Below, piece by piece: positions 45,725-55,290 of a DNA stretch of 64,000 nt (the stretch's first letter is position 1; each line of letters starts with the position of its first letter). The position numbers and the translations under genes were made by a program. Below the pieces are notes generated by a model that saw nothing but the letters and a program-made list of their open reading frames with translations, was not told the origin of the DNA and ran no database searches. The stretch comes from Symbiodinium sp. CCMP2592. Lineage: Eukaryota; Sar; Dinophyceae; Suessiales; Symbiodiniaceae. Location of the stretch: NCBI GenBank assembly GCA_905221615.1, contig CAJNDT010005501.1, positions 454,501 through 518,500 on the forward strand, written 5' to 3'.

Positions 45725-46150
45725 GGTGAAGATCCGAGACGCCATGCATTCACAATCTCTCGGAACTTGTCCGGCTTGGAGATGCCCTCTCGCCAGTGCC
45801 ACTCGTCAGGGTAAATTCCTCAGGCAGGGCGCAAGATTTAGTGTCAAGCCTGGCCTTTAATCGCAAGCTACTCTACAAATCCGTCAGCGGACTTGCAGGG
45901 TTGTTTAGAGGCTTTCGCAGCGGCCCTGTATGTTTAACTTCACCCTAAACCCTAAAAGTAAACCCGAACTGCAAAAGCTCAGCTTCCAGTTGGGAACTTG
46001 CCGGCGAACAGCTCCGCAAAGTGACTGCGGAGCTCAGCAGCCGCTTCTGAATCGAGGATGTTCTCCTTATAGGTTTCGGCAGAGTGAAGGTACTCACGGG
46101 GAACCAGGAGGTTTGCACGAAGGTTCGACACAGGGATGATCCATGTAATT
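45725..46150 (-). CDS. Two-exon gene piece, unknown protein
   Basis: Exon 1 is 46002-46150: it follows AAGGCCGCAG, reads ITWIIPVSNLRANLLVPREY then LHSAETYKENILDSEAAAEL and RSHFAELFA, and ends at a GC donor (CCG|GCAAGT). Exon 2 is 45725-45818: it follows CCCTGCCTGAG, reads GIYPDEWHWREGISKPDKFR then EIVNAWRLGSS, and ends at ACC|GTTTAT. The phases agree (exon 1 ends after one base of a codon, exon 2 begins with two). Without splicing, exon 1 runs to a TGA at 45979. Both ends are open, so this is an internal piece of a longer gene. Family not recognised. Confidence 0.55.
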
Positions 46151-46442
46151 CTGCGGCCTTAGAGATTTTGATATATTGAAAGGTTTCTAAAGATTTTCAT
46201 TTGGGTGTGGCTTTATGTGGATGCTAAGGGAGTTTGCAGGTTTACGGTTCTGGCTGTGGGCTTCAGGATTGAGGAACAGGCTTGTAGAGTTGAAGGGTTG
46301 GCCGCGTATGTGACCTTCTCTTGAACGAACGACTTTACTTACTAAGAGGATCTCTACTGAAACCGCTAAGCACCAAACCTGAAATCCTGCATTTTTCGAT
46401 CAGACGTCTATGTTAGGCCTGAGAGCCTTCGGACCTTCAACG
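46151..46442. other. Short gap, nothing seen
   Basis: Intronic or intergenic DNA upstream of the minus exon. Confidence 0.3.
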
Positions 46443-47197
46443 TTTTGAGGGTTAGAGCCTTTGGGTTGTGGGATTTTCAGGCTTGGGGTTGTGGCGTTTG
46501 GACTTAGGCTTCCACGATTCGAGTTTCGGGTTTGGGGCTTTAAGGTAAGGTGCCCTTCCCATCAGAAACTTTTTGTCCTCAGGCATAATATGCAGAAAAG
46601 ATATATACAAAAGCCCGTTAGAAACTTACTGTTGGGTAACCCCGAATCCAAGTAAATCCGAATATGGAGCCTGGAGCTAGCGAAACACCCCAAACCGCAC
46701 ACGACTCTAAATCCTCTACATGTGTAGTCGCACTCTCCGGGCATCTTCGGGTGCCCATTCCTAAGCACTGAAACGCCGCAGATTCCCTTGTTCCTAAGAT
46801 GTGCATATTTCTCTTTGGGGTTCGGTTTAAGTTTGAGACTTCAAGTTTCTCCTTTACGCTTGAGGGTAGGCTTGACTGGTAGGTCAGGGGGTTGAGATTT
46901 GAAGGCACAGTGGAGTCACAGTGTGATGGAAGTCATAATTCTTATCCAATTCGTGATTTATCCAAACAAAGATTATGATTTTTTGGAACATTTCTGAGAG
47001 TTAGGAATCATCTCATCTAACTGACAAGTTGAGTGCTGAAGGTTTCTGGTCTCGAGGTCCTAGGTGTAGGTGTCATGCTGTATCGAGGGGGCCATTGCCT
47101 TCACAACCCAAATTGTCCCCACTATCCGCTATGTCTCTAAACAGGAAACGATGCCCCTAGCATAAGAGTGCGTGTGTCCTTCAGCCGAAGACTTAAC

Positions 47198-47269
47198 GTG
47201 CTGCCGAAGCTCCACCAGCAAGAAGCCGTCTTTCTGGAAAGCCTGTCGTTCAGACTCATCGATCGCCAT
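47198..47269 (-). CDS. Possible first exon, oxygenase-like start
   Basis: ATG at 47269; reads MAIDESERQAFQKDGFLLVE then LRQH, 72 bp, up to a donor CAC|GTTAAG. The motif FQKDGFLLV resembles the N-terminal start of phytanoyl-CoA dioxygenase-like proteins (xFxxDGFxxV), a weak hint only. The duplicate at 52861-52932 keeps the frame (two of three changes synonymous) but has lost the donor (CATTTTTAG) and ends in a stop. Confidence 0.35.
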
Positions 47270-47319
47270 GGCGAGCCCTACGCGTCGACACTCACCAAAT
47301 ACTATATATAACATGTTAT

Positions 47320-47326
<7 letters not shown>

Positions 47327-47359
<33 letters not shown>

Positions 47360-47404
47360 GTATATATATATATATATGTATATATATGTATATATATATA
47401 TATA
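47327..47404. repeat. TA microsatellite
   Basis: About 75 bp of TA with a few CG and GT interruptions. The poly Ile/Tyr frames across it are artefacts. Confidence 0.95.
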
Positions 47405-47690
47405 TGTGCTACATGATATATACGTATCCATCTTGGGATGCTGCATGATGCTGAAGCTGGGCTGCAGCTCATGTGAGCCGAGGCCGAGGCACATTCTAGG
47501 GCTGAAGCCTTGGGAAACGTTTGAGATGTCGTGTGTCTTGGGTTTTGCGGAGGGTGTTTGATGACAGCTGCTGAAAACTCTTTGGCTACGGCATCCGGAT
47601 CTGCAACGCGGTTTATGCGCAATTCCATCATCAGCGTCGGCGCAGCCCGTCAAATCTCCAACATCACGACAAAATCAATAGGAGAGCTGC

Positions 47691-48338
47691 ATGGAGCGAT
47701 GCTTCCTTCACTCGGACTTGTTTGACGAGACTCATGCAAACTTCGACACGAGGAAAACTGCCAAAAGCGATGCAGAAACGACCATCTCAATGCACGCTTT
47801 TTCCACTCTGATGCTCAAGCTTCTCACTCCCTGGTTCCTGGTCTGCCAGGAGAACATCAAGCGGAAGTTCTGCACGGTCCTTTTCACAAAGATGTCCGAT
47901 GCTGTTCAATGCTCAACAACACATGCACACTGTCCTGCTTCTTCGACAACACTTCCAAGCAGGCTTGGATGAACCTGAACTTCAAGTTCACACTTAGAGC
48001 AGGCTTGTGAGGCTTGTCGTCTCAGCAGCAAAGCTGCAGTAAGCACGCGACGTTTTTCGAGACCCGCAATGCAAAGTCCAACTACTTGCGAAGCAGCGAA
48101 CGAAAGCCAAGGCAGCAATCGAGCTGCGCTCGTTCTTGCTGTCTGGATGGCCCTGGCATTCGCTGACAAGGAAACAAGCAAGCTGTGGACGGAAAGCGAT
48201 GGCCCAATGATGTTCGGCGAAATTGCTGAATTTTGCATGCAGCATTGGCAGAAGAGTTGGAGAAGCCGCTCTGCTACGGTCCATGTGGCCCATCGAGCAG
48301 CGCTCGCCCCGGTCACATGGAACAACTCTACAGCATAA
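47691..48338 (+). CDS. Possible coding region, unassigned
   Basis: Two plus-strand frames have an ATG: 47691-47972 (TLMLKLLTPWFLVCQENIKR) and 48069-48338 (ETSKLWTESDGPMMFGEIAE then FCMQHWQKSWRS). The second looks more like protein. No splice sites chosen, no family recognised. Opposite-strand frames are also open here. Confidence 0.25.
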
Positions 48339-48801
48339 GAGCGGTGGCAGCAACTTTGCAACTGACATAACGAATCAGGCTGAGCCATGGCCAGGTTGCT
48401 AGATACCTGTCGAACAAGCACAAAAGAGAGCCGTCGACAGCTGAGTACTGCTTAACAAGCAAAGATCTGCATGGAGGAGCCTGGCACGAATCTACGGCTC
48501 TGGCGAATTGGCAGAGATGCCTTTTGCAGAGTCTTGCACGCCCTTACAACCCAAATGCAAACAATGATTTGAATAACCCCTTGGTTTGTTCTAGTAAAGA
48601 AGATAAGACATTTCCTCAAAACACTGACAGAGTTGGTGACAAAGACCACACCTCTTAGCATACTGCAAGCCAGAAGCAGCCCGTGTGAGATGCAGGCTTG
48701 GCACAAACAAAACTACTGTAGATAATGAGGCTATCAGAAGGGCATGCAACAGCAAGGCATCTCGCTTTCAGAATCGAGCCCAGACTCTTCGTCAATCTGT
48801 C
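48339..48801. other. No gene recognised
   Basis: Likely the 3' flank of the minus-strand gene that ends at 48802. Confidence 0.35.
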
Positions 48802-51744
48802 TCAAGCGCTGCGACTGCTGCGCGCCTCAGACTGTTGGCCCCTTGGTGCCCGCTTGGACTCCTCGCTATGGGGCAGGTGGCAGTACTTGCATTCCCGGCC
48901 CTCGGAGCACCTCCCCCTCAAAAAGCTTCTGCAGATGTTGCTGCAGCGAGCGGTGCCCTTGCAGAACCAGGAGCCACGGGAAGGCAAGTTATTCCTCAAC
49001 TGGGGTGGGGCGGAGGAGCTTCTGCGGTTTGGCTCCTGCGCAGCGCTGCTGAGGACGGCCACGCTGTTCAGACTGATTCGGCCATCATTTCCAGGATCGA
49101 TGGTGAACACAAACACCTCCTGATTTTGTTGAATGTTCAGCGAGAAGACCTCCTCAGTGCTTATCTGGCTGGTGACGGACTCGATCACCTGGCCGCCAGA
49201 GGTGGTGAACACGACATCACCCTGCTGCAGGAGAGATGCACGCTCATGGATCCAAGAGCCCGACCTCTGCACCCGCAAAGGATGCCCGGCCGTCAGGCGG
49301 TGCTCGCCACCAGCAGAAAAGTGTGACATAAGCCGCACAGCTTGCCCTTGAGAGATCACCTGACATGTGCAATTTCCACAAGGTCCTGCCGCGAGCAAGA
49401 CTCCAAGACTCGCGGCTCGTTCGACTGGCACCAGCAGGTATGTGTTGAGCGGCAAACAATCACCATTGGGTTGAAACTCAACATGAGTAGAGGGTGACGC
49501 TGCCCGGACCAAAGGTGGAGATTCGATGAGGATCCAATCCCCATCCGAATGGGGCAATGCCCGCTGGTCAACTTCTGGGATGTGGGCGACACCGTTCTGC
49601 ATCGCAAGAGAAGTCGGCTGGAGATCATGCTCCGCCGCAAGAGCAATTGGTTGGACGACATCATTCTGGATCGCAAGAGTAGTTGGCCGGACGTGGATCG
49701 CAAGAGCTCCTGGAACAGAGGGGGCCAGGTCGAGAACAGCCACGTGAAGCTGCTCGAATGCCCGAGGAAGTTCTGCATAAGTTGCACAAAGCCTTGCGAC
49801 CTGCTCATGCATCTTAAGCGTCTCAGCATTCAACTCCTCCGGGTCGTCAACTTGTTTCGCATCCTCTGCCGTGCCGGCGAGCTCCTCTGCGACCTGCACG
49901 ACCATGTCCAAACAAGATTCCAGGGCTTCGTTCTTCTCGCAGACGGTAACCAGTTTCCCCGCAGTCTCACGCAGCATCTGCTCCATTCGTCTGAACTCTG
50001 ACTTCGACTTCTTATGCTGTTTGATCTCTGCGGCCCACAGCCTTTTCAACAGTTTCTTCACGAGGTCACGGCCAACGTATCCAAGCAAAGCCAATGCTAA
50101 GATGCCAGCAGAGCCGAAGATAAACGGCGATGCCGCCCCAACAACGGAGGACAGTGAAGCTACCGTAACTTGCAAAGAAGTCACTGCATGTGTAGCGCTT
50201 GCAACCTGAGCTGCGGCGGCTGTGGAGGCAGTTGTGGCTGTTGAAGCCGCTGTGGTTGCAGCTGTCGCGGCAGCGGCCGCAGCATTTGCAGCAGCGGTGG
50301 CCGCAGTCGCTGCACTTGCTGCCTGTGCGGCTGCTTGCCCTGTGCTTGCTGCATATGTCGCTGTGCTTGCTGCATATGCTGCTGATTGCGCTGTGCTTGC
50401 TGCAGATGCTGCAGCGCTTGCAGTGGATGCAGAGTGCAGTGTAGCCCATGACCATAGCGCCCCAACGCCAGCAGCTGCCGCAGCTCCTGCGCCGAGTACC
50501 ACTCCTACTGGGGCTGCGGGCGATGCCATCAACCCGGCCGAAACAGCCAGGCTGCCAAGAACCTCGGAGCCCAGGAAAGTGGCAGCAGGTGTTGCGGCGC
50601 TTGCTGCTGCAGCCGCAGCACCAGCACCGGCAGCAGAAGCCAGGCCTACACCAGCCGCACCCGTGGCCGCACCTGCAGCCGCACCCGTAGCCGCACCCGT
50701 AGCCGCACTCGTAGCAGCAACCGCAGCTGCGGCATCTGCGGCTGCCGTTGCCTTGGCCGCAACGTCAGCTGCGGTAGCTGCGGCTGCCGCAGCTTGCTGT
50801 GCTTCCGCCGCCAGGGTTGCAGCGCTCGCTTTGGCGACTCCCGCAGCTGCCAGCTTCTCCGACGCAAGTGCTCCTTTGGCAAGTGCAGTTGTCTTGGCTG
50901 CTGCAAGGGTGCTGGTTGCAGTTCCTAGTGCTGATGTCTTCGCTGCTAGCATGCTTCCGGCGACCAAAGCCGTACCCCCAGCTCCAGCCAAGACAATCAG
51001 ACCACCTGCAGCAAGTACGCAGTTGATCCGGCTTAGCAGGGAGAACCAGGAGTCACGCCTCTTCTCGGTTTCTTGGATCAAGCCGTCGGCTCCAAGTGCT
51101 GCTTCTGCACACCTGTCAGCAATCTCTCGGATCTTCGTCTGCAGCCGGTCCAACTTGGGGCGCAGCTCTGCATACTTGTCTCTGAACCGCTTGGCCTTGT
51201 TCGCAATGCGCTCTGCTAAGCTTTGGAGGCCAGGGAAGTCGCCTCTTTCCAGATGAGACCTGACAGCGTTGACGTCCTTGTCGATGCCATCGGCTTCTCT
51301 CTGCAGGGCTGCCATGTTCGAGGGCTGCATGTCTTTGAGTAAGTGCTTGAGGGCTCCGGCATCCTCAGAGTCCATAGTTTCCTGCATCTCCGACATCACG
51401 TCTCGGAAGGCTTGCAGCTGCCCAACTATGTTTTGGAAAGAGCGCGACATCTCGTTATTAAGAAGGCCACAGATGGTGTCTCGCACCCACGGGCTCCGCT
51501 GCCGCAGAATCTCCCGCAGCTGCGCCCACTCTGAAGTCTGCTCCATCTCCGCATCCAACCGCTCCAGCGGTGGGCGGTCCGCATCTCGCAGCAATTGAAG
51601 ACACAGCGGCTCGCGAGCTGCTGGCATGATGGCGGTCTCCGTGACCATGGCTCCAAGCACGACAACGCTGCTGGCCAGGACGCTTGATACAGCCGCGGCT
51701 AAGGCTACCGCTTTCGCGTCACACGACAACGCGATGCTAAACAC
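48802..51744 (-). CDS. Ala-rich membrane protein, Hint-like and CCCH domains
   Basis: Open for 980 codons to a TGA at 48802. The first codon of the open frame is GTG; in-frame ATGs are residues 33 and 40, and a CGTGTTTAG acceptor near residue 2 suggests an upstream exon instead. Order: hydrophobic stretch 10-33; charged helical region about 45-235; membrane segment 239-264; Ala/Thr/Ser low-complexity about 265-520; second hydrophobic segment (ASPFIFGSAGILALALLGYV) near 540; coiled coil. A Hint-like region at 761-880 has GDC at 761-763 and LTAGH at 817-821 (the TxxH motif of Hedgehog/intein autoprocessing domains). A CCCH zinc finger (C-x7-C-x5-C-x3-H) lies at 938-956. No C-terminal Asn-Cys intein end is seen. 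Cleavage activity is not shown. The Hint-then-CCCH arrangement is, from memory, typical of dinoflagellate proteins. It is flanked by a 1.2-kb direct repeat. Confidence 0.75.
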   Translation of the reverse strand: MFSIALSCDAKAVALAAAVSSVLASSVVVLGAMVTETAIMPAAREPLCLQLLRDADRPPLERLDAEMEQTSEWAQLREILRQRSPWVRDTICGLLNNEMSRSFQNIVGQLQAFRDVMSEMQETMDSEDAGALKHLLKDMQPSNMAALQREADGIDKDVNAVRSHLERGDFPGLQSLAERIANKAKRFRDKYAELRPKLDRLQTKIREIADRCAEAALGADGLIQETEKRRDSWFSLLSRINCVLAAGGLIVLAGAGGTALVAGSMLAAKTSALGTATSTLAAAKTTALAKGALASEKLAAAGVAKASAATLAAEAQQAAAAAATAADVAAKATAAADAAAAVAATSAATGAATGAAAGAATGAAGVGLASAAGAGAAAAAASAATPAATFLGSEVLGSLAVSAGLMASPAAPVGVVLGAGAAAAAGVGALWSWATLHSASTASAAASAASTAQSAAYAASTATYAASTGQAAAQAASAATAATAAANAAAAAATAATTAASTATTASTAAAAQVASATHAVTSLQVTVASLSSVVGAASPFIFGSAGILALALLGYVGRDLVKKLLKRLWAAEIKQHKKSKSEFRRMEQMLRETAGKLVTVCEKNEALESCLDMVVQVAEELAGTAEDAKQVDDPEELNAETLKMHEQVARLCATYAELPRAFEQLHVAVLDLAPSVPGALAIHVRPTTLAIQNDVVQPIALAAEHDLQPTSLAMQNGVAHIPEVDQRALPHSDGDWILIESPPLVRAASPSTHVEFQPNGDCLPLNTYLLVPVERAASLGVLLAAGPCGNCTCQVISQGQAVRLMSHFSAGGEHRLTAGHPLRVQRSGSWIHERASLLQQGDVVFTTSGGQVIESVTSQISTEEVFSLNIQQNQEVFVFTIDPGNDGRISLNSVAVLSSAAQEPNRRSSSAPPQLRNNLPSRGSWFCKGTARCSNICRSFLRGRCSEGRECKYCHLPHSEESKRAPRGQQSEARSSRSA

Positions 51745-52069
51745 GCAGGATGACGTGCAATGTCAAGGCTGAGGGAGTGGCAGGATCTTGGAGCCGACTG
51801 CACATTGCACGTCGTTGTGCCCTGCAAGCTACGTGCACCGTTGTCAAGGCAAGATGGGAGAGAATCACAACACCTTGTGTGCGGTGCAACCTCTCCTTCG
51901 AATCACAACTGCTACGGCTCTCCAGGCTCGGGAACTATTCCTGCAAGTGAGGCCGAGCTCCACACATTTTCTGGAGTGCGTTGAGATGCTAGGCACCCTG
52001 TTGAGCACCAAAAGATGGGCTGCAGCCGGTGCTCCCTGCATTACATGCTGCACAAAGCGTGGCTGGCTC
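51745..52069. other. Upstream flank of the 980-codon gene
   Basis: No convincing exon or promoter. Frames are short. Confidence 0.3.
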
Positions 52070-53221
52070 TTGAGGGGGTTAACGCCTTTGGTTGTGGGAT
52101 TTTCAGGCTTAGGGTTGAAGCGTTTTGGATTTAGGCTTCCACGATTCGAGTTTCGGGTTTGGGCTTTAAGGTAAGGTGCCCTTCTCGCCAAAAGCTTTGG
52201 AGGTTGTCCTCATTCACAATATGCAGAAAAATACAAAAGCCCGAAAAAAAACTTGCTATTGGGTAACCCCGAATCCAAGTAAATCCGAATATGGAGCCTG
52301 GGGCTAGCGAAAAACCCAAACCGCACACGACTCTAAATCCTCTACATGTGTAGTCGCACTCTCCAGGCATCTGCGGGTGCCAATTCCTAAGCACTGAAAC
52401 ACTGCAGATTCCCTTGTTCCTAAGATGAGGAAATTTGGCTTTGGGGTTCGGTTTAAGTTTGGGATTTCAAGTTTCTTCTTTACGGTTGAGAGTAGGCTTT
52501 AAAAGGATGGGTCAGGGGTTGAGATTTGAGGGCACAATGGAGTCACAGTGTCATGGAAGTCAGAACTCGTATCCATTTCGTGACTTTTCCAAGCAATCAT
52601 TAAATCTAAACCTTTCTTCTGAGAATTATGAATCATCATATCTAACTGACAATTTGAGTGCTGAGGGTTTCTGGTCTCGAGGCCACAGGTGTAGGGGTCA
52701 TACTGCATAGAGGGGCCATTGTTTTCAAGACCATCAGAATCCAAACAATGCCTTCTGGCCTATCACAACCCAAATTGTCCCCACTACCCGCTATGTCTCT
52801 AAACAGGAAACGATGCCCCCAGCTTAAGAGTGCGCGTGTCCTTCAGCCGAAGAGCTAAAAATGCTGCCGAAGCTCCACCAGCAAGAACCCGTCATTCTGG
52901 AAAGCCTGTCGTTCGGACTCATCGATCGCCATGGCGAGCCCTACGCATCGACACTCACCAATACTGCATTTAACATGTTTTGCATGTATACATATATATA
53001 TATATCAAAACTTCGTGATATATACGTATCCATCTTGCGATGCTGCATGATGCTCAAGCTGGGCTGCAGCTCATGTGAGCCGAAGCCGATTGTAGGGCTG
53101 AAGCCTTACGTTTGAAATGTCGTGTGTCTTGGCTTTTCGGAGGGTGTTTGATGACAGCTGCTGGAAACTTCTTGGCTACGGCATCCGGATCTGCAACGCG
53201 GATTATGCGCAATTCCATCAC
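52070..53221. repeat. Direct duplication, right copy (about 1.15 kb)
   Basis: The second copy of 46443-47632, offset about 5.6 kb. It has a much shorter TA run (52990-53005) and ends about 60 bp before the tyrosine-recombinase reading frame. The first-exon copy here (52861-52932) has lost its donor site. Confidence 0.95.
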
Positions 53222-53587
53222 AATTTTTCCACCGTGATTCGTAAGCCTGGGACGGATCAAGCCGAAGGTTCATCAGTGGATCAGAGGAAACGCAAGCAGA
53301 GAATCCCGGAGCTCCGGGGAACCCTGTAGGTGGGCTCCCAAGTTTCCATGAGTGAGCCTTGTGAATTGAGGAAATGATTGAATGCGTTTGGGCGAGAGTT
53401 AGTGGCTGCAGGTGGAAAGCAGCAGTAGGAATCTGTTTGCGCACAGTCGCATGTGATTGCCAAAAGATGCCGGTTATCTAAGGCTTCAGTCACTGTACTC
53501 TTTAGGTCGTCGCACTTTTTCAACCTGCTCCTCCAGATTGTCACAGTGCGCTGTGCGCATGCCTTTGCCTCCACCCATCTTACCCAT

Positions 53588-53767
53588 CTATCCCGGGCTC
53601 GAAGCCGCTCCAACAGTAAGCAAAGAGAACCACGTAATGGGAGGAAAACCATATTGCACATAACTCTCTGCCTGCTCCAGCATAAGAGGGAAAAGGCGCA
53701 TGACCGCCAGCACCTTGTCCGACACGTGGTCCTGAAGCTTTGACAGAAAAGAGCTGACGAAACCTCC

Positions 53768-53804
<37 letters not shown>

Positions 53805-54774
53805 CCATGATTTTGGCATTTAGCCACCTTCCTCTTCTTCTGACAAAGTCCCCATTCTCAGTCACATGGAGGAGCCAGGTGGCCCCACCCGCCCTCATCG
53901 ACCCAAGGTCGAGAGGACGGATGTTGCGGTCTTTGAAGCTGTTGAGGTCAAAGGCATCAATAAGCTTGGCAAACCTTTGGCGAAAAGTGCCCGGGGCATA
54001 CAGCCAAAGCTTTTGATGCCGATGACGCTTCATGAAAGCCAACTCGACCACTCTCATAAGCTGAGGCTGGTCCACTCGAAGAGCTTGGTGCCTAGCAGCA
54101 GTGTGCCGAGTCTTCGGTTCCCGAACAGCCAGGAGGATGTAGTCGATGGTGCCTTGAACGTCCCCTGGTAGCACAAGGTCCCGCCTGTACGCCGCAAAAA
54201 TCTCGCCAATTCTAGCCAGGCCCCCCCAAGCCAAGGCCAGCAAGCCTGCCACATCAAGCCAGCCCCAGGCCAAGGCCACAGTTATCAGTGATAAAAGGAC
54301 CTGCCATGGCATAGCTTGATGATGTACGTGAGGTTCGAGGCGCAGCCACTAAAAAGCAACATCCCAAGCAGGTTGCAGCAACCGCCGTATGTTTCGGTGC
54401 TTTCCCGACAAAGCGTTCACAGTCTCAGAATAATGGTTGTAAGGCCGGCCCCCCTCATATAGGGCCCTTCCATAGCGAGCCATCAGGGCATTCACCGCGT
54501 TAATGTCGTCATAACAGCAGCCTTCAAAGTGGTCCTCAGGGATGGCCTGGTCACGCAGCCACTTCAGAAAACCATTCCAAAAGGTGTCGCGCAGGCTTTG
54601 AGTTGACCTCTCAACGGGCCTGCCCTCAGGAAGAGGTCGGGCAGACCTGAACTCGCGTCTTGCAAGGTCTCCAGGCGTCAAAGTCCATGGAAGGAGGGCG
54701 GTAAAGCAAGGCCGGGACGCTGGAATAGAGATCACAAGCTTTCTTCGAAGTCCACTGGCAAAGGCGAAGAACAA
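53588..54774 (-). pseudogene. Tyrosine recombinase, disrupted
   Basis: Part 1 (54774-54349) matches the N-terminal core-binding half: STQSLRDTFWNGFLKWLRDQ, GRALYEGGRPYNHYSETVNA. An in-frame TAG at 54349-54351 interrupts it; the frame then continues (WLRLEPHVHHQAMPWQVLLS). Part 2 is the catalytic half. Numbered from the ATG at 54312, it shows Arg34 in GLARIGE, Lys67 in REPKTRH, Arg140 in SMRAGGATW, Trp163 in RRRGRW, and the tyrosine in EIYIQEV. These correspond to the R..K..R..H/W..Y set of the tyrosine recombinase family. A TA microsatellite lies exactly on the catalytic Tyr codons and is followed by a frameshift; family-like sequence resumes in another frame (KLQDHVSDKVLAVMRLFPLM). Start codon not identified; the first frame opens with TTG. 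Element borders unknown; from memory this is a common dinoflagellate mobile-element gene. Confidence 0.75.
53771..53802. repeat. TA microsatellite inside recombinase gene
   Basis: 32 bp of uninterrupted TA at the codons for the catalytic tyrosine. It turns EIYIQEV into a run of alternating Ile and Tyr. Confidence 0.95.
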
Positions 54775-54941
54775 GCCGTAGCCAATTCAAAGCCCATCGT
54801 CGGCACCTCGGCAGAGCGGCTAAGTCCATGCCACACAGAGACTTGTGAAGAGAAGGACCCGGGACAGGAGGAGGAACCTCGGTGCCGCGAGAGGGCCCAT
54901 CTGCAGGCATCCAGCGAGTAGGGCAGAACGGCAGGGCTTTT

Positions 54942-55290
54942 TTTGGCTTGACTGGGCCTCGTCGACTACGGCTGTAGCACTCGGTCCCTACAAACATGCG
55001 AAACTACAAACCAAGCAACAAACTACAACAAAGCGGTGAAACAGCAAAGCGAAGCTCTACAAATGGCTGCGGCGCACAGGCTTTGCCGGTGTTAGCCGTT
55101 CAGCACAAACTACGGAGCCTCAGCGACCGGTCAGGAGCAACAAAGAGCCGTCGCTCAGAGCTGCCCAAAACAACAGGTGGAGCCAAGACCAGGCTCCGGT
55201 TGCCGTTCTAGTCTCGCCAGACAACGGACAACCCCTGTGTTTTGTTCCGTCACCATCGTGCACACCAAAATCCAAAAGTCCAAGGCCCAC
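54942..55290. repeat. Direct repeat of 340 bp, copy 1
   Basis: Starts TTTTGGCTTGACTGGGCCTC and includes CGGCTGTAGCACTCGGTCCC. Copy 2 is at 58360-58690 in the same orientation, over 90 per cent identical by eye, with a 13-bp gap near 55210. Copy 1 lies just upstream of the recombinase gene. Confidence 0.95.

Larger units (their letters stand above)
46443..47632. repeat. Direct duplication, left copy (about 1.2 kb)
   Basis: Matches 52070-53221 in the same orientation over its whole length. It differs by point changes, a longer TA run here (47327-47404), and about 45 bp missing here relative to the right copy near 47100. Within it, the minus strand carries the small exon at 47198-47269 and a second exon-like stretch, LRNGHPKMPGECDYTCRGF, near 46710-46765. 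Confidence 0.95.

Noticed and set aside
47129..47653. 174-codon minus frame across the TA repeat
   Set aside because: It joins unrelated segments through the TA run; the short exon at 47198-47269 is better supported.
50066..51256. Long plus-strand and shifted frames opposite the Ala-rich region (up to 344 codons)
   Set aside because: They are mirror frames of a GC-rich Ala/Thr-coding stretch; the minus strand has the coherent 980-codon frame with domains.
46443..53221. Classical LTR retrotransposon
   Set aside because: The direct copies lack clear TG...CA ends, and no gag, protease, reverse transcriptase or integrase is found between them.
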